The notes beneath the pieces were generated by a model. That model was given only the letters and a program-made list of their open reading frames with translations, was not told the origin of the DNA and did no database searches. From Kitasatospora setae KM-6054 (GTDB lineage Bacteria > Actinomycetota > Actinomycetes > Streptomycetales > Streptomycetaceae): a stretch of DNA of 64,000 nucleotides. A program made the position numbers and the translations under genes. Of this stretch, positions 27,301-46,994 are shown piece by piece. The DNA lies in contig NC_016109.1 in assembly GCF_000269985.1 (NCBI RefSeq), positions 7,343,001 to 7,407,000 of the forward strand. Direction: 5' to 3'. How positions within the stretch are numbered: the first letter of the stretch is position 1; every line of letters begins with the position of its first letter.

Positions 27301-30300
27301 GGAGCGGTCGTTCCGCGAGCTGGGCCTGGACTCGCTGGGCGCGGTGGAGTTCGCCGAGCGGCTCGGCGAGCGCGGCGGCACCGAACTGCCCGCCACCCTC
27401 GCCTACGACCACCCGTCCCCGCGCGCCGTGGCCGCGCACCTCGCGGGCGGCCCCGCCTCCCACGACCCGCTGCCGGCAGCGGAGTTCGCCCCCGACGAGC
27501 CGGTGGCGATCGTCTCGGCGGCCGGCCGCTTCCCCGGCGGGCTGGACACGCCGGAGGCGCTGTGGGAGCTGGTGCTGGACGGCGGCGACGCGATCGGCCC
27601 GTTCCCGGCCGACCGCGGCTGGCCCGACGGCCTGTACCACCCGGAGCCGGGCCGGCCCGGACACGCGTACGCCACCGGCGGCGGATTCCTGTACGGCGCG
27701 GGCGAGTTCGACGCCGACTTCTTCGGCATCTCGCCGCGCGAGGCGACCGTGATGGACCCGCAGCAGCGCCTGCTGCTGGAGGTGGCCTGGGAGTCGCTGG
27801 AGCGGGCCGGGATCCGCCCGGCCGACCTGCGCGGCAGCCGGACCGGCGTGTACGCCGGGCTCACCCAGCTCGACTACGGCCCGCGCCTGCACGAGCCCGC
27901 CGCAGGACACGAGGGCCACCTGCTGACCGGCAGCGCCGTCAGCGTCGCGTCCGGCCGGATCGCCTACGTGCTGGGCCTGGAGGGCCCGGCGGTGACGGTC
28001 GACACCGCCTGCTCGTCCTCGCTGGTGGCGATCCACCTGGCCGCCCAGGCCCTGCGCACCGGCGAGGCCACCCTCGCGCTGGCCGGCGGCGTCACCGTGA
28101 TGTCGACGCCCGGCATGTTCACCGAGTTCAGCCGCCAGCGCGGCCTGTCCGCCGACGGCCGCTGCCGCTCGTTCGCCGCCGGGGCGGACGGCACCGGCTG
28201 GGCGGAGGGCGCGGGCGTCCTGGTGCTGGAGCGGCTCTCCGACGCCCGCCGCAACGGCCACCCCGTGCTGGCCGTGATCCGCGGCAGCGCCATCAACTCC
28301 GACGGCGCCTCCAACGGCCTGACCGCCCCCAACGGCCTCGCCCAACAGCGGGTCATCACCGAGGCGTTGCGCCGCTCGGGCCTGTCTGCGGCCGAGGTCG
28401 ACGCCGTGGAGGCGCACGGCACCGGAACGGTGCTCGGCGACCCGGTCGAGGCCGGGGCGCTGCTCGACGTGTACGGGCGCGGCCGCGCCGAGGGCGCCGA
28501 ACCGCTGTGGGTCGGCTCGCTGAAGTCCAACGTGGGCCACATGCAGGCCGCCGCCGGCGTGGGCGCGGTGATCAAGACGGTGGCCGCGCTGCGGGCCGGC
28601 GTCCTGCCCAAGTCGCTGCACGCGGAGGCGCCTTCACCGCTGGTGGACTGGGACGGGGGCATCGCGCTGCTGACCGAGCAGCGCGCCTGGCCGGAGACCG
28701 GCCGGCCGCGCCGGGCGGGCGTCTCCTCGTTCGGGATCAGCGGAACCAACGCCCACCTCATCCTGGAGCAGGTACCGGAGGAGGAGACCGACACGCCGGA
28801 AGGCGAGTTGACGCTGCCGGTGGTGCCGCTGCTGGTCTCCGGCCGCTCGCCGCAGGCGCTCCGCGCCCAGGCGGGCCGACTGCTGGAAACCCTCCGGGAC
28901 GACGAAACCGCCCAGGTGGCAAGGGGATTGGCGTCGGTGCGGACCTCGTTCGAGCACCGCGCGGTGGTGCTGGGCGCCGACCCCGAGGCGCTGCGGACCG
29001 GCCTGGCCGCGCTGGCGGCCGGCCGGTCGACCGCCGGCGTACCGGTGGGCGCCGCACCGGCCGGCGGCACGACGGCCGTCCTGTTCACCGGGCAGGGGAG
29101 CCAGCGTCCGGGCGCGGGACGGGAGTTGTACGAGGCGTTCCCGGTGTTCGCGGCCGCGCTGGACGAGGCGACCGCCGCCTTCGACGGGCTGCTCGAACGT
29201 CCGCTGCTGCCGCTGCTGCTGACCGAGGACGGCCCCGACACCGCCCTGCTCGACCGGACCGGCTACGCCCAGCCCGCGCTGTTCGCGCTCGGGGTCGCGC
29301 TGTACCGGCTGGTCGAGCACTGGGGCGTCGCCCCGGACCGGCTGGCCGGCCACTCGATCGGCGAACTCACCGCCGCCCACCTGGCGGGCGTCCTCACCCT
29401 CGCCGACGCCGCGACCCTGGTCGCCGCCCGGGCCCGCCTGATGGACGCGCTGCCCGAGGGCGGCTCGATGCTCGCCGTCGAGGCCGGCGAGGACCAGGTG
29501 CGGGCCGAACTCGACTCCGTCGAGGGCCTGGTGGCCGTCGCGGCGGTCAACGGACCGGCCGCGACCGTGGTCTCCGGCGAGAGCGCGGCCGTCGCCGCCG
29601 TCGAGCAGCGGTTCCGCGCGCTCGGCCACCGGGTCTCCCGGCTGCGCACCAGCCACGCCTTCCACTCGCCGCTGATGGACCCGATCACCGACGAGTTCGG
29701 CCGGATCGCGGCGAGCCTGCCGCACCATCCGCCGAGGATCCCGATCCGCTCCGCCGTCGACGGCGAACTCTACGACGAGGTGCGGCCGTTGGCGCCCGAG
29801 CACTGGGTCGGCCACGTCTGGCGCGAGGTCCGCTACCTGGACGCGGTGCGCGGCCTGGCCGAGGACGGCGTCACCGCCTACCTGGAGCTCGGCCCCGACG
29901 CCGTCCTCACCGCGCTCACCCGCGCGATCCTCGCCGAGGGCGAGGGCGAGGGCGACGCTCAGGGCGCCGAACCCGCGCTGGCCGCCGCCCTGCGCCGCGG
30001 CCGCCCCGAGGCGGAGACCCTGCTGACCGCGCTCGCCACCGTCCACACCCGGGGCACCGAGGTGGACTGGCCGACCGTCCTCGGCGGCCCGCCCGCCCGT
30101 CCGGCCGCCCTGCCCACCTACGCCTTCCAGCGCGAGCGGTACTGGTTCGACCTCCCCGCCGAGCGCGGCGCGGCCACGGGCGCGGGCACGGTCGCCGGGG
30201 AGGACGGCTTCTGGGCCGCCGTCGAGCAACGCGACCGGAGCCGACTGGCCGCCCTGCTCAACCTGCCCGAGGGGGAGGACACGTCGGCCCTCGACGCGCT

Positions 30301-32515
30301 GCTGCCCACCCTCGCCGACTGGCGGGCCGGACGGGAACGCCGCCGGGCCGTCGACCTGCTGCGCCACCGGATCGCCTGGCGCCCGCTGCCCGAGCCCAAG
30401 ACCGCTGCGGGGGACGGCCGTTGGCTGATCCTGCTGCCCGCTCCCGACGGTCGGCCCGCCGGGGAGGCGGAACGGATCGGCCTGTGGCGGGACGTCCTGG
30501 AGCGGGCCCTGCGGCAGACCGGACGGGAGACGCAGCCGCTGGAGGTACCGGCCGGCACCGACCGGGCGGGACTGGAGGCCCTGCTCCGGCAGGCCACCGC
30601 CCAGGGCGCCGGGAACACGGACGGGCCGGCCGCCGGGCCGCTCGCCGGGGTGCTGTCGCTGCTGTCGCTGGCCACCGGCGCGCTCGCCGACCGCCCGGCC
30701 GTGCCCGCCGCCCTCGCCGACACCCTGCACCTGCTGCAGGCCGCCGAGGCCCTCGGACTGGACGCCCCGGTGTGGGCGGCCACCAGCGGCGCGGTCGGCA
30801 CCGGCCCCGCCGACCCGCCGACCGACCCGCAGGCCGCCGCCGTCTGGGGCCTCGGCGCGGCCGCCGCCACCGAGAGCCCGCGCTGGGGCGGCCTGCTGGA
30901 CCTCCCCGCCGAACCCGGCGGCCGCCCCGCCGCACTGGCCGCCGCCGCCCTGCTCGGGGCCGCGCCGGAGGCCGAACTCGCGGTCCGCCGCGAGGGGTTG
31001 TACGCCCGCCGACTGGTCGCCGTCGAATTCGCGAGCACCGAATCCGCGAGCGCCGCGTCCGATGGCGTCGCGTCCGATGGCGCCGGGGCGGATGGCGTCG
31101 CGTCCGATGGCGTCGCGTCCGGCCCGGTTCCGCTGGCCGAACCGCGCGGTACGGTGCTGATCACCGGCGGGACGGGCGCGCTCGCCGGGCACATCGCGCG
31201 GGTCCTCGCCGGGCGCGGGGCCGAACACCTGCTGCTGGTCAGCCGGCGCGGCCACAACGCCCCCGGGGCGGCCGAACTCGCCGACGAGCTGGCCGTGGCC
31301 GGCGCCCGCAAGGTCACCTTCGCCGCCGTCGACGTCACCGACCGGTCCGCGCTCGCCGACCTGCTCGCCGACCTGCCCGACAGCCTGCCGCTCACCGCCG
31401 TGGTGCACACCGCCGCCGTGCTCGACGACGCCACCCTGACCGAACTCACCGACGAGCAGCTGGAACGGGCCCTCGGCGCGAAGGCGCTGGCGGCCCGGCA
31501 CCTGGACGAGCTGACCCGCGAACTCCCGCTGGACGCCTTCGTCCTGTACTCCTCGGTCGCCTCCATCGTGACCCTCCCCGGCCAGGCCAACTACGCGCCG
31601 GGCAACGCGATCCTGGACGCCCTCGCCGCCCGGCGGCGGGCCGACGGACTGCCCGGCACCGCGATCTCCTGGGGCCTGTGGGCGGGCGAGGGCATCGCCG
31701 ACCCGACCGCGTCCCGCCTGGCGCTCCGGCACGGGCACCGCCTGCTCGATGCCGCCACCGCGCTCGCCGCCCTGGACGAGGCGCTGGCCGAGGGGGTCGC
31801 CCACCGGCTGATCGCCGACGGGGACTGGCCCGCGCTGGCCGCCGCCCGCCCGCACCCCCTGCTCGCCGAACTGCTGCCGCCGGCAGCGGAGTCGGCCCCC
31901 ACCGGGGCCGGCGGTGGCGCGGGTGCCGCCGCCGAACCGGTCGGCGGCCTGCGCGCCGAACTCGCCGCCCAGGAACCGGCCGAGCGCCGCCGCACCCTGC
32001 TGCGCGCCGTCCGGACCGAGTCCGCCGCCGTGCTCGGCCGCTCCGGCGCCGATGCCGTCGACCCGCAACGCGGCCTGCGCGACCAGGGGTTCGACTCGAT
32101 CGCCGCCGTCGAACTGCGCAACCGGCTCGGCCGGCTCACCGGCCTGCGGCTCCCCACCACCCTGGTCTACGACCACCCGACCGCGCAGGCCCTCGCCGAC
32201 GAACTGCTCACCCTGCTGCCGCTGTCCGCCCCCGCGGACACGGCGAGCGCCGGGAACGGGCAGCCGGAGACGGGTGGCCCCGGGGCCCGCGCGCTGGCCC
32301 GGCTCGGCGAACTGGAAGCCCTGCTCGCCGAGTTGCCCGCCGACGACCCCGACCGCCCGCACCTGCTGCGCCGCCTGGGCGCGCTCACCGGCGGAGCCTC
32401 CGAAGCGACCTCCGACACGGAGCAGGCCGCCGAGTACGACCTGGCGGCCGAACTGGCCGCCGCCCCCGAGGACGACCTGATCGCCTTCATCGGACGCGAG
32501 TTCGGCATCTCCTGA
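24317..32515 (+). CDS. Type I modular PKS, loading module + module 1: KSQ-AT-ACP / KS-AT-KR-ACP
   Basis: 2732 residues from ATG 24317. The loading KS (about 24-432) has Gln181 in place of the nucleophilic Cys (TLDTAQSSA), so it decarboxylates malonyl-ACP to an acetyl starter. The loading AT has GHSVG (Ser657) and HAFH (about 757), which is malonyl-type; the first ACP uses Ser1006 (GLDSLG). Module 1: KS Cys1232 (DTACSSS), AT with GHSIG (Ser1680) and HAFH (about 1780), also malonyl. The KR has TGGTGALAG, Tyr2426 and an LDD motif (B-type), and the ACP Ser2594 is in GFDSIAA. The KR linker holds four 15-bp repeats (31061-31120). The C-terminal about 70 residues form a helical docking domain that should pair with PKS2. 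Confidence 0.95.
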   Translation: MTSQGQSAADAHPHDPAAEVPAGAVAVVGLACRLPGAPDPEAFWALLAEGRTAIGQPPAHRGLDPELPPAGYLERVDGLDAEFFGLSPREAAEADPQQRLLLELGWEALEHAGIVPAALHGTRTGVYVGAMAHDYRLLRHAAEAPPLGRHTLTGLNHGLLANRISYTLGLHGPSLTLDTAQSSALTALHLAHRAVRDGDCELALAGGVNLILSSRSTDEARQFGGLSPDGRIRPLDARANGYARGEGAGLVVLKRLDRARADGDRVLAVILASEANHGGAAAGLTVPDADAQRALLERTLERAGRRPEQVQYAELHGTGTPVGDPVEAAALGAVHGHRPADAPLLVGSAKANTGHLEGAAGIVGFLKAVLALAHRQIPATPHHEQPNPAIDFARLGLRVPDTLRPWPAPDRELLASVSSFGMGGANCHVLLAGADEVPFPAEAEAGGTTPAAGETAGTAPATGETGGTAAAHTVLTLSARTPEALRDQAGRLADHLDAHPGLTGPAVAAALATTRTHFRHRAALPVTGTDRRDDLVAELRKLADGAPGADTVTGRAAEPGRLALLFSGQGSQRAGAGRELYAALPEFAAALDDTLAALDPHLDRPLRDLLFAAPGSPEATLLDRTEYTQPALFAWSTALHRTLRQHGAEAEFVLGHSVGALAAAHAADVLTLPDAARLVAARGRLMQTARTGGLMVAVQATADEVAPLLAEYGDRVALAADNGPDAVVLSGDAGPVAELAARFTELGCRTRTLTVSHAFHSAHMDSAVDEFRRIAAGLRYRAPRLTVVSDLTGAVATAEELASADYWAAHLRRPVRFRQGVRTLAELGATAWAELGPGQVLASLAKQNLADRAGAKPAVVPVLRGGDRPEPLGFLRAVGELHVSGVELAWERVHGGRVRLPLPGYPFQREPHWFGELADGKDRFADRPEGVSDPREPQSDRQARQAQPTHSTQSAQSARPERSAPVAGARKLGLPQVLDVLAAVLGHRSAERLDPERSFRELGLDSLGAVEFAERLGERGGTELPATLAYDHPSPRAVAAHLAGGPASHDPLPAAEFAPDEPVAIVSAAGRFPGGLDTPEALWELVLDGGDAIGPFPADRGWPDGLYHPEPGRPGHAYATGGGFLYGAGEFDADFFGISPREATVMDPQQRLLLEVAWESLERAGIRPADLRGSRTGVYAGLTQLDYGPRLHEPAAGHEGHLLTGSAVSVASGRIAYVLGLEGPAVTVDTACSSSLVAIHLAAQALRTGEATLALAGGVTVMSTPGMFTEFSRQRGLSADGRCRSFAAGADGTGWAEGAGVLVLERLSDARRNGHPVLAVIRGSAINSDGASNGLTAPNGLAQQRVITEALRRSGLSAAEVDAVEAHGTGTVLGDPVEAGALLDVYGRGRAEGAEPLWVGSLKSNVGHMQAAAGVGAVIKTVAALRAGVLPKSLHAEAPSPLVDWDGGIALLTEQRAWPETGRPRRAGVSSFGISGTNAHLILEQVPEEETDTPEGELTLPVVPLLVSGRSPQALRAQAGRLLETLRDDETAQVARGLASVRTSFEHRAVVLGADPEALRTGLAALAAGRSTAGVPVGAAPAGGTTAVLFTGQGSQRPGAGRELYEAFPVFAAALDEATAAFDGLLERPLLPLLLTEDGPDTALLDRTGYAQPALFALGVALYRLVEHWGVAPDRLAGHSIGELTAAHLAGVLTLADAATLVAARARLMDALPEGGSMLAVEAGEDQVRAELDSVEGLVAVAAVNGPAATVVSGESAAVAAVEQRFRALGHRVSRLRTSHAFHSPLMDPITDEFGRIAASLPHHPPRIPIRSAVDGELYDEVRPLAPEHWVGHVWREVRYLDAVRGLAEDGVTAYLELGPDAVLTALTRAILAEGEGEGDAQGAEPALAAALRRGRPEAETLLTALATVHTRGTEVDWPTVLGGPPARPAALPTYAFQRERYWFDLPAERGAATGAGTVAGEDGFWAAVEQRDRSRLAALLNLPEGEDTSALDALLPTLADWRAGRERRRAVDLLRHRIAWRPLPEPKTAAGDGRWLILLPAPDGRPAGEAERIGLWRDVLERALRQTGRETQPLEVPAGTDRAGLEALLRQATAQGAGNTDGPAAGPLAGVLSLLSLATGALADRPAVPAALADTLHLLQAAEALGLDAPVWAATSGAVGTGPADPPTDPQAAAVWGLGAAAATESPRWGGLLDLPAEPGGRPAALAAAALLGAAPEAELAVRREGLYARRLVAVEFASTESASAASDGVASDGAGADGVASDGVASGPVPLAEPRGTVLITGGTGALAGHIARVLAGRGAEHLLLVSRRGHNAPGAAELADELAVAGARKVTFAAVDVTDRSALADLLADLPDSLPLTAVVHTAAVLDDATLTELTDEQLERALGAKALAARHLDELTRELPLDAFVLYSSVASIVTLPGQANYAPGNAILDALAARRRADGLPGTAISWGLWAGEGIADPTASRLALRHGHRLLDAATALAALDEALAEGVAHRLIADGDWPALAAARPHPLLAELLPPAAESAPTGAGGGAGAAAEPVGGLRAELAAQEPAERRRTLLRAVRTESAAVLGRSGADAVDPQRGLRDQGFDSIAAVELRNRLGRLTGLRLPTTLVYDHPTAQALADELLTLLPLSAPADTASAGNGQPETGGPGARALARLGELEALLAELPADDPDRPHLLRRLGALTGGASEATSDTEQAAEYDLAAELAAAPEDDLIAFIGREFGIS
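31061..31120 (+). repeat. In-frame 15-bp tandem repeat in PKS1 linker (4 copies)
   Basis: GATGGCGTCGCGTCC repeats four times, the second copy degenerate, encoding (A)SDGV-type pentapeptides just before the KR domain. Confidence 0.85.
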
Positions 32516-32529
32516 CCGGTCCGGGCACC

Positions 32530-32613
32530 CGGAGCACTCCGAGTGGTCGGAGTACTCCGCGCAGCCCGAGCAATTCGTGTAGTCCGTGCACTCCGTGCAG
32601 TCCGTGCACCTGA
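32530..32613 (+). repeat. 9-bp degenerate tandem repeat between pks1 and pks2
   Basis: After the pks1 stop, units of the type GTGCACTCC / GTGCAGTCC / GTGTAGTCC recur with a strict 9-bp period, the best copies being at 32572-32607. The 157-bp gap otherwise holds only the pks2 ribosome site. It may be slippage, or form mRNA structure between the two large genes. Confidence 0.7.
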
Positions 32614-32672
32614 ACAACCCGAGCACCAGCTGATCCCTGTCACCAGCCGTGACAAGCGCGAAGGGCGGAACC

Positions 32673-41982
<9,310 letters not shown>

Positions 41983-41993
<11 letters not shown>

Positions 41994-44900
41994 GGAGAAG
42001 CTGCGGCAGTACCTGCGCCGCGCGCTGAGCGACCTGCGGGAAGCCCAGGACCAGCTGGAACAGGCGGAGTTCGAGCGGACCGAGCCGATCGCCGTGATCG
42101 GCATGGCCTGCCGCCTCCCCGGCGGCGCCGACTCGCCCGAGCAGCTGTGGCGCCTGCTGGTCGACGAGCGCGACGCCACCGGCGACTGGCCCACCGACCG
42201 CGGCTGGGACACCGAGGCGCTGTTCGACCCCGACCCGGCCGTCCCCGGCACCAGCTACGCCGTCCGGGGCGGATTCCTGTACGACGCCGCCGAGTTCGAC
42301 GCCGCGTTCTTCGGCCTCTCGCCGCGCGAGGCGCTGGCCACCGACCCGCAGCAGCGCCTGCTGCTGGAGACCAGCTGGCACGCCCTGGAGGACGCCGGAC
42401 TCGACCCCGAGCAGCTGCGCGGCAGCCGGACCGCGGTCTACGCGGGCCTCACCGCGCAGGACTACCACACCCGCCCCGGCACGGCCCGGCCCGAACTGGA
42501 GGGATACCTGGGCATCGGCAACCTCTCCTCGGTCGCCTCCGGCCGGATCTCCTACACCTTCGGTTTCGAGGGCCCGGCGGTGACGGTCGACACCGCCTGC
42601 TCCTCCTCGCTGGTGGCCCTGCACCTGGCCGTCCGCGGGCTGCGCTCCGGCGAGAGCGACCTCGCTCTCGCCGGCGGCGCCGCCGTGATGTCCTCGCCCA
42701 CCGGCTTCATCGAGTTCTCCCGCCAGCGCGGCCTCGCCCCGGACGGCCGCTGCCGCTCCTACGCGGCCGCCGCCGACGGCACCGGCTGGGCGGAGGGCGC
42801 GGGCGTCCTGGTGCTGGAACGCCTCTCCGACGCCCGCCGCAACGGCCACCCCGTGCTGGCCGTCGTCCGCGGCAGCGCCGTCAACCAGGACGGCGCCTCC
42901 AACGGCCTCGCCGCCCCGTCCGGCCCCGCCCAGCAGCGGGTCATCCGGCAGGCCCTCGCCGACGCCGGGCTCACCCCCGGCGAGATCGACGCCGTCGAGG
43001 GCCACGGCACCGGGACGACGCTCGGCGACCCGATCGAAGCGCAGGCCCTGCAGGCCGTCCTCGGCGCCGGACGCGACCCCCGACAGCCGCTGCTGCTCGG
43101 CTCGTTGAAGTCCAACCTGGGCCACACCGCCGCCGCGGCCGGAGTGGCCGGCGTGATCAAGACCGTCCAGGCACTGCGCCACGGCGTCCTGCCGCGCACC
43201 CTGCACGTCGACGCCCCGACCCCGCACGTCGACTGGGCGGACGGCGGCGTCGCCCTCCTCACCGAGGCCCGCCCCTGGCCGGAGACCGGCCGCCCGCGCC
43301 GGGCCGGCGTCTCGGCGTTCGGCGTCAGCGGCACCAACGCGCACGTGATCCTGGAGCAGTGGACCGAGGAAGCGGCGCAGGAGGAGGCGGCGGCAGCCGC
43401 CCCGGTGCCGGACGGCCCGCTGCCGTGGGTGCTCAGCGCCCGCACCGAGAACGCGCTGCGGGCCCGGGCCGGCCAGATCGCCGAACTGCTCCGGACGGGC
43501 GGGGCGGACGAGGCAGACAGGGTGGCCGGCGCGGACGAGGTAGACGACGCGGCCGGGGTGGACCGGGCGGCGGCCGGCGAACTCGCCCGGGCCGTGGCCC
43601 GGTTGCCCCGGCAGCCGCTGCGGGCCGTCCTGGCGGCCCGGCCGGAGGAGGCCGCCGAGCGGCTGGCGGCGTTCGCCGCCGGCGGCGGCTCGGGCGAGGA
43701 GCCGCGCCCGGTCGGGGCGGGCGGGCGGACCGCGTTCCTGTTCACCGGCCAGGGCGCCCAGCGCCCGGGCATGGGAGCCGAGTTGTACCGGACCTACCCG
43801 GTCTTCGCGGAAGCCTTCGACCAGGCCGCGGCCGCCTTCGAACCGCACCTGCCGTACTCCGTGGCCGAGGCCGTGCTGCGCACCGCCGACGCCGAGCGGC
43901 TGAACCGCACCCTGTACACCCAGCCCGCGCTGTTCACCCTGCAGACCGCGCTGCTGCGGCTGGTGGAGTCCTGGGGCGTCCGCCCCGACCTGGTGGCCGG
44001 GCACTCGATCGGCTCGCTGGCCGCCGCCCACGCCGCCGGACTGCTCGAACTCGCCGACGCCACGACCCTGGTGGCCACCCGCGCCACCCTGATGCAGCAA
44101 CTCCCGCCCGGCGGCGCGATGGCCGCGCTGGAGGCGACCGAGGACGAGGCGCTGGCCGAACTCGCCCGGCACGAAGGGGCGGTGGACCTGGCGGCCGTCA
44201 ACGGCCCGCGCTCGGCGGTGGTCTCGGGCACCGAGGCGGCCGTCGAACAGGTCGCGGAAGCCTTCCGGTCCCGCGGCCGGCGAGCCACCCGGCTGCGGGT
44301 CAGCCACGCCTTCCACTCGCACCTGATGGACCCCGTACTGGACGAACTCCGCTCGACCGCGAAGGGATTGGCCTTCCGGCAGCCGAACGTCACGCTGGTC
44401 TCCGACCTCACCGGCCGCCCCGCGACCGGTGCCGAACTCGCCGACCCCGACCACTGGGCCGAGCACGCCCGCCGACCCGTCCGCTTCCTGGCCGCCGTCC
44501 ACGCGCTGCGCGCCGAAGGGGCCACCCGCTTCCTGGAGTTGGGGCCGGACGGCATCCTCACAGCCCTCGCCAAGGACGCCCTCGCCGCCGGACCGGCCAG
44601 CCGCCGACCCGCCGTCCTCGCCCCCGCGCTGCGCCGCAACCGCCCCGAACCGGAGACCCTGCTGGAGTCCGTCGGCCGCCTGCACGCGGCCGGCGCCCCC
44701 GTCGACTGGTCCGCCCCGCTCGGCGGCCCGGCCACCCGCCCGGCCGCCCTGCCCGGCTACCCGTTCGACCGGCGCCGGTACTGGCTGGACGCCGTACCGG
44801 AAGCCACGCCGCAGGCCGCGCCGACAACCGCGCCGCAGACCGGACCGCAGACCGGACCGCAGGCCGCACCGACGACCGGGGCGACGACCGGGGCGGAGCC

Positions 44901-46038
44901 CGGCCGGCGGTTCGAGGGCCTCGACGGGGACGAACTGCTGGACGCCGTCCACGCGGTGGTGCGCGCCGAGGCGGCCGCCGTGCTCGGCCACCCCGACGCG
45001 GCCGGGCTGCCCGCCGACGCCGCGTTCGTGGAGCTCGGCTTCGACTCGCTCACCTCCATCGAGCTGGCCGAGCGCCTCGCCGCCGCCACCGGGCTGCGCC
45101 TGTCCGGCGCGCTGACCATCCACCACCCCGACCCGGCCGACCTCGCCGAGCACCTGCGCGGCGAACTGCTGAAGGCCAGGGGCGCGGGGGCCGCGACGAC
45201 CGAGCCGCTGGCGGAGGTGTACCTGCGGCTGTGCCGGGCCGACCGGATCCCCGCCGCGACCAGCGTGCTGCTGGCCGCGTCCGAGCTGCGCGCCGAGTTC
45301 ACCGCCGCCGACCGGGCCGGACACGCCCTGCCGCCGCTCACCCTCGCCGCCGGGCCCGGTCCGGCCCTGGTCTGCTTCCCCGCGCTGACCGCGCTGTCGG
45401 GGCCGCACGAGTACGCCAGGTTCGGCCGGGCCCTCGACGGCCGGCGCGCCGCGCAGGCCGTCCCCGCCCCCGGCTACCGGCCCGGCAGCGCCCTGCCGGA
45501 CTCCGCCGAGGCGTTCGTCGCGCTCCAGGCCGACGCCGTCCAGCAGCTGTACGGGGAGCAGCCGTTCGCGGTCCTCGGCCGCTCGCTCGGCGGCTGCGTC
45601 GCGCACGCCGTCACCGCCGAACTGGAACGGCGCGGCGTCCGGCCGCTCGGCCTGGTCCTGGTCGACAGCTTCCCGATGGACGCCGGCGGACTGCCCGGCA
45701 TGGACTGGTGGATGCCCGCCATGGTCGGTGGCATGCTCGACCGGATCGGCGACCAGGACCTCACCTTCACCGACACCGGCCTCACCGCCATGGGCTCCTA
45801 CCTGCGCACCTTCGGCCCCTGGCAGCCCACCCCGATCGCCACGCCCACCCTGCTGCTGCGCGCCGCCGACCCGCTCCCCGGCACCCCCGGGCCCGAGCGG
45901 CTCGGCGACGCCGACTGGCGGGCGTTCTGGCGGCTGCCGCACGAGGAGCTGGACGTCCCGGGGGACCACTTCACGGTGCTGGAGGAGCACTCCGCCACCA
46001 CCGCCGACGCCGTCCACCGGTGGCTGGCGGACCGCTGA
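41983..46038 (+). CDS. Type I modular PKS, module 4 with thioesterase: KS-AT-ACP-TE
   Basis: 1351 residues from GTG 41983, with AAGGAG about 9 nt upstream, overlapping the pks2 end by 11 bp, so translation is probably coupled. An N-terminal coiled coil (LRQYLRRALSDLREAQDQLE) docks to PKS2. KS Cys206 (DTACSSS), AT with GHSIG (Ser675) and HAFH (775), malonyl-type; no KR, DH or ER; ACP Ser1022 (GFDSLTS). The TE (about 1090-1350) has GRSLGG (Ser1201), the family Asp in LVDSFPMD and His in GDHFTV, so release should work. With unreduced modules 3 and 4, the chain carries a 3,5-diketo thioester, which favours pyrone or macrolactone formation (inference). A 12-bp repeat (44814-44893) encodes the AT-ACP linker. 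Confidence 0.95.
44814..44893 (+). repeat. In-frame 12-bp tandem repeat in PKS3 AT-ACP linker
   Basis: About 6.5 units such as ACCGGACCGCAG encode tetrapeptides TGPQ, AAPT and TGAT between the AT and ACP. Confidence 0.85.
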
Positions 46039-46065
46039 ACCGGGACGAGCGCCCAGGTGATCAAT

Positions 46066-46119
46066 GACAACCAGAGTTGTCGAGAGGGGAGGTGGAGATG
46101 AATGACAACTCAGGTTGTC
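46066..46119. promoter_or_regulatory. Two GACAAC-N4-GTTGTC inverted repeats at the pks3/tetR junction
   Basis: GACAAC-CAGA-GTTGTC (46066-46081) and GACAAC-TCAG-GTTGTC (46104-46119) share perfect 6-bp arms, 38 bp centre to centre. The second overlaps the last codons of the tetR gene. They could be regulator sites or small hairpins ending the convergent transcripts. Confidence 0.6.
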
Positions 46120-46979
46120 GTGGAGAGGGGCGCTGGCCCCGACTCCTCGCGCGGCCAGCGCTTGCGGGCCGCCTGCCGGGTGATGCCCAGCGCCTGCCCC
46201 ACCTCGGCGAAGGACGCGCCGGCGGCCAGCGCCGCCCGCGCGGCCCGGTCCACCCGCGCGGCGGCGGCCACCCGCTCGGCCTCGGCGGCGGCCAACTCCC
46301 GCAGCGGGGCGCCCCCTCCGCCAGTGCCGTCGGCGCCGTCGGCGGTCGCGGCGAGCAGCGGGCTCAGGCACGGCCCGAGCAGGGCGGTCAGCCGCTCGGC
46401 GGGAGCGGCGTCGACCTCCGGGACGCGCAGCAGGTAGCGGGAGACCAGCAGGCCGAGGACGACCGTGCCCACCAGGGTGGCCCGCAGTTCGGCGTCCTCG
46501 CCGGTCAGGGCGGCCGCGACCGGGCTGTTGCCGGGGTCGGCGACCGCGCAGCGCACCGCCTCGGCGGCCTGCGGGTGCGTCAGCATCGAGCGCAGCACCG
46601 GCATGCTGCGGTCGGGGCGGCCGTCGAGGTCGGCCAGGACGTGCGCGAGCAGGCGCTCGCCGCGCTGCTCGGGCGGGCCGGAGAGCGCGCCGCCGAAGGA
46701 GAGGGCGAGCTCCGAGACCGCGTCGAACAGGCCCTCCTTGGAGCCGAAGTACTTCATCACCAACGCCGGGTCCACCCCGGCCCGGTGGGCCACCGCGCGC
46801 ACGGTGGCCTGCTCGTAGCCGAGCTCCGAGAACAGCCCGCGGGCCGCCGCCAGGATCGCCTGCCGGCCCTGGCTGCGGACCGGCCGGCCACCGGGCCCGG
46901 CCGGTGCGGACGCCGGTGCGGTCGGGGGCACGGCGGGCGGTTCGGGAGCGGGCACGTCGGCCTCCTGGTGGCGGGCCAC
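46110..46979 (-). CDS. TetR-family regulator with an added C-terminal HTH
   Basis: A 289-residue protein from GTG 46979. After a Pro/Ala-rich tail (about 1-35) comes the TetR helix-turn-helix (GRQAILAAARGLFSELGYEQ, then VRAVAHRAGVDPALVMKYFGSK, in part). A TetR_C-like ligand domain follows with MLTHPQAAEAVR. The C-terminal 50 residues add a second HTH-like helix pair (FAEVGQALGITRQAARKRW), which would allow contact with a second DNA site. It is divergent from the MFS exporter, with a 14-bp palindrome over the shared promoter, so it most likely represses export and is induced by the polyketide (inference). Confidence 0.9.
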   Translation of the reverse strand: MARHQEADVPAPEPPAVPPTAPASAPAGPGGRPVRSQGRQAILAAARGLFSELGYEQATVRAVAHRAGVDPALVMKYFGSKEGLFDAVSELALSFGGALSGPPEQRGERLLAHVLADLDGRPDRSMPVLRSMLTHPQAAEAVRCAVADPGNSPVAAALTGEDAELRATLVGTVVLGLLVSRYLLRVPEVDAAPAERLTALLGPCLSPLLAATADGADGTGGGGAPLRELAAAEAERVAAAARVDRAARAALAAGASFAEVGQALGITRQAARKRWPREESGPAPLSTTT

Positions 46980-46994
46980 TGTTGCGGCCGTGTT

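Noticed and set aside
24110..28621. A 1503-codon minus-strand open frame opposite pks1 (and others such as 28634-33145 and 32640-39605)
   Set aside because: Their products are Gly/Arg/Val/Gln-rich without domains. They arise because the high-GC third positions of the real PKS genes suppress stop codons on the other strand.
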